Of a DNA stretch of 12,978 nucleotides, positions 12,907-12,978 are shown one piece after another (the stretch's first letter is position 1; every line of letters begins with the position of its first letter). Source of the stretch: an uncultured Desulfuromonadales bacterium (lineage in GTDB: Bacteria; Desulfobacterota; Desulfuromonadia; Desulfuromonadales; Geopsychrobacteraceae); assembly GCA_947259685.1 (NCBI GenBank), contig CAMYNC010000103.1, positions 1 through 12,978 on the forward strand, read 5' to 3'. The notes under the pieces were generated by a model. The model had not been told where the DNA came from and ran no database searches. It saw nothing but the letters and a program-made list of their open reading frames with translations. The translations under genes were made by a program, and so were the position numbers.

Positions 12907-12965
12907 TTTTTTCGTCCCGCCGGGCTTCAAGCCAATGGCCAGTCAATTATTCCGACAGGCCATTG
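12907..12965. repeat. repeat-like motif and hairpin at the right edge
   Basis: A T6 run (12907-12912) leads into a 25-base motif (12909-12933) that matches 22 of 25 positions of 5922-5946, including GGGCTTCAAGCC. It abuts an 8-bp hairpin CAATGGCC/GGCCATTG (12933-12940/12958-12965) with a 17-base loop. On the minus strand the order is hairpin, motif, A tract. On the plus strand the hairpin precedes CTGTTTTCC. It may lie at the 3' end of a gene beyond the window. Confidence 0.4.
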
Positions 12966-12978
12966 CTGTTTTCCGGTC

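Noticed and set aside
1..12978. CRISPR arrays, tRNA or rRNA genes, complete insertion sequences
   Set aside because: I found no regularly spaced repeats, cloverleaf-like segments or transposase reading frames.

Overview
The window looks like an accessory-rich stretch of a Gram-negative, environmental proteobacterial chromosome. A relative of the Desulfuromonadales or another deltaproteobacterial group is my best guess. It rests on the mix of a bacteriohemerythrin, a di-haem cytochrome c peroxidase, an inner-membrane diguanylate cyclase and many GC-rich hairpin terminators, and it is an inference, not an assignment. There is no rRNA, tRNA, CRISPR array or complete transposase.

Layout. Positions 1-386 are non-coding: a terminator of an upstream transcript (201-236), then a palindromic operator candidate ahead of a HipBA toxin-antitoxin operon (387-2050, one-base overlap). 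After its terminator and a ~640 b gene-free gap comes a tight three-gene operon: bacteriohemerythrin (2778-3185), di-haem cytochrome c peroxidase (3208-4245) and a membrane GGDEF diguanylate cyclase (4242-5804, four-base overlap). Its composition suggests that oxygen, peroxide or redox state is coupled to c-di-GMP. Convergent to it on the minus strand is a ParE-type toxin with a ribbon-helix-helix antitoxin (5949-6493), with a promoter and operator visible upstream. Next is a PACE-family efflux pump (6648-7088, minus) divergent from a LysR regulator (7233-8117, plus). The shared intergenic region holds two LysR-type dyads, the same arrangement as AceI/AceR.

Positions 8118-9543 are gene-poor and look like a scar region. 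They hold several strong hairpins, one 67-residue hypothetical gene (8983-9186), and the promoterless 3' end of a helix-turn-helix gene on the minus strand that still has its terminator (9276-9497). A flavodoxin-like protein follows (9544-10008).

Positions 10083-10644 are the most distinctive part. An SRPBCC-fold gene sits inside what appears to be a complete integron gene cassette: the 5' boundary GTTGTGT is matched by a perfectly complementary R'' core ACACAAC in a 59-base attC with an extrahelical base, and the gene's stop codon lies inside the attC. No integrase, attI or second attC is visible, so it looks like a lone cassette at a secondary site. Immediately downstream is a short segment (10795-11003) with 24-bp perfect inverted repeats and flanking 8-bp direct repeats, interrupting a small ORF. 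The window ends with a CPA2-type cation:proton antiporter (11059-12318, minus) and a 53-residue Pmp3/YqaE-family membrane peptide (12634-12795, minus).

Overall, two toxin-antitoxin pairs, a drug-efflux pair, a gene remnant, a cassette and small inverted-repeat elements within 13 kb suggest an island or integration hot spot around a redox-to-c-di-GMP operon.
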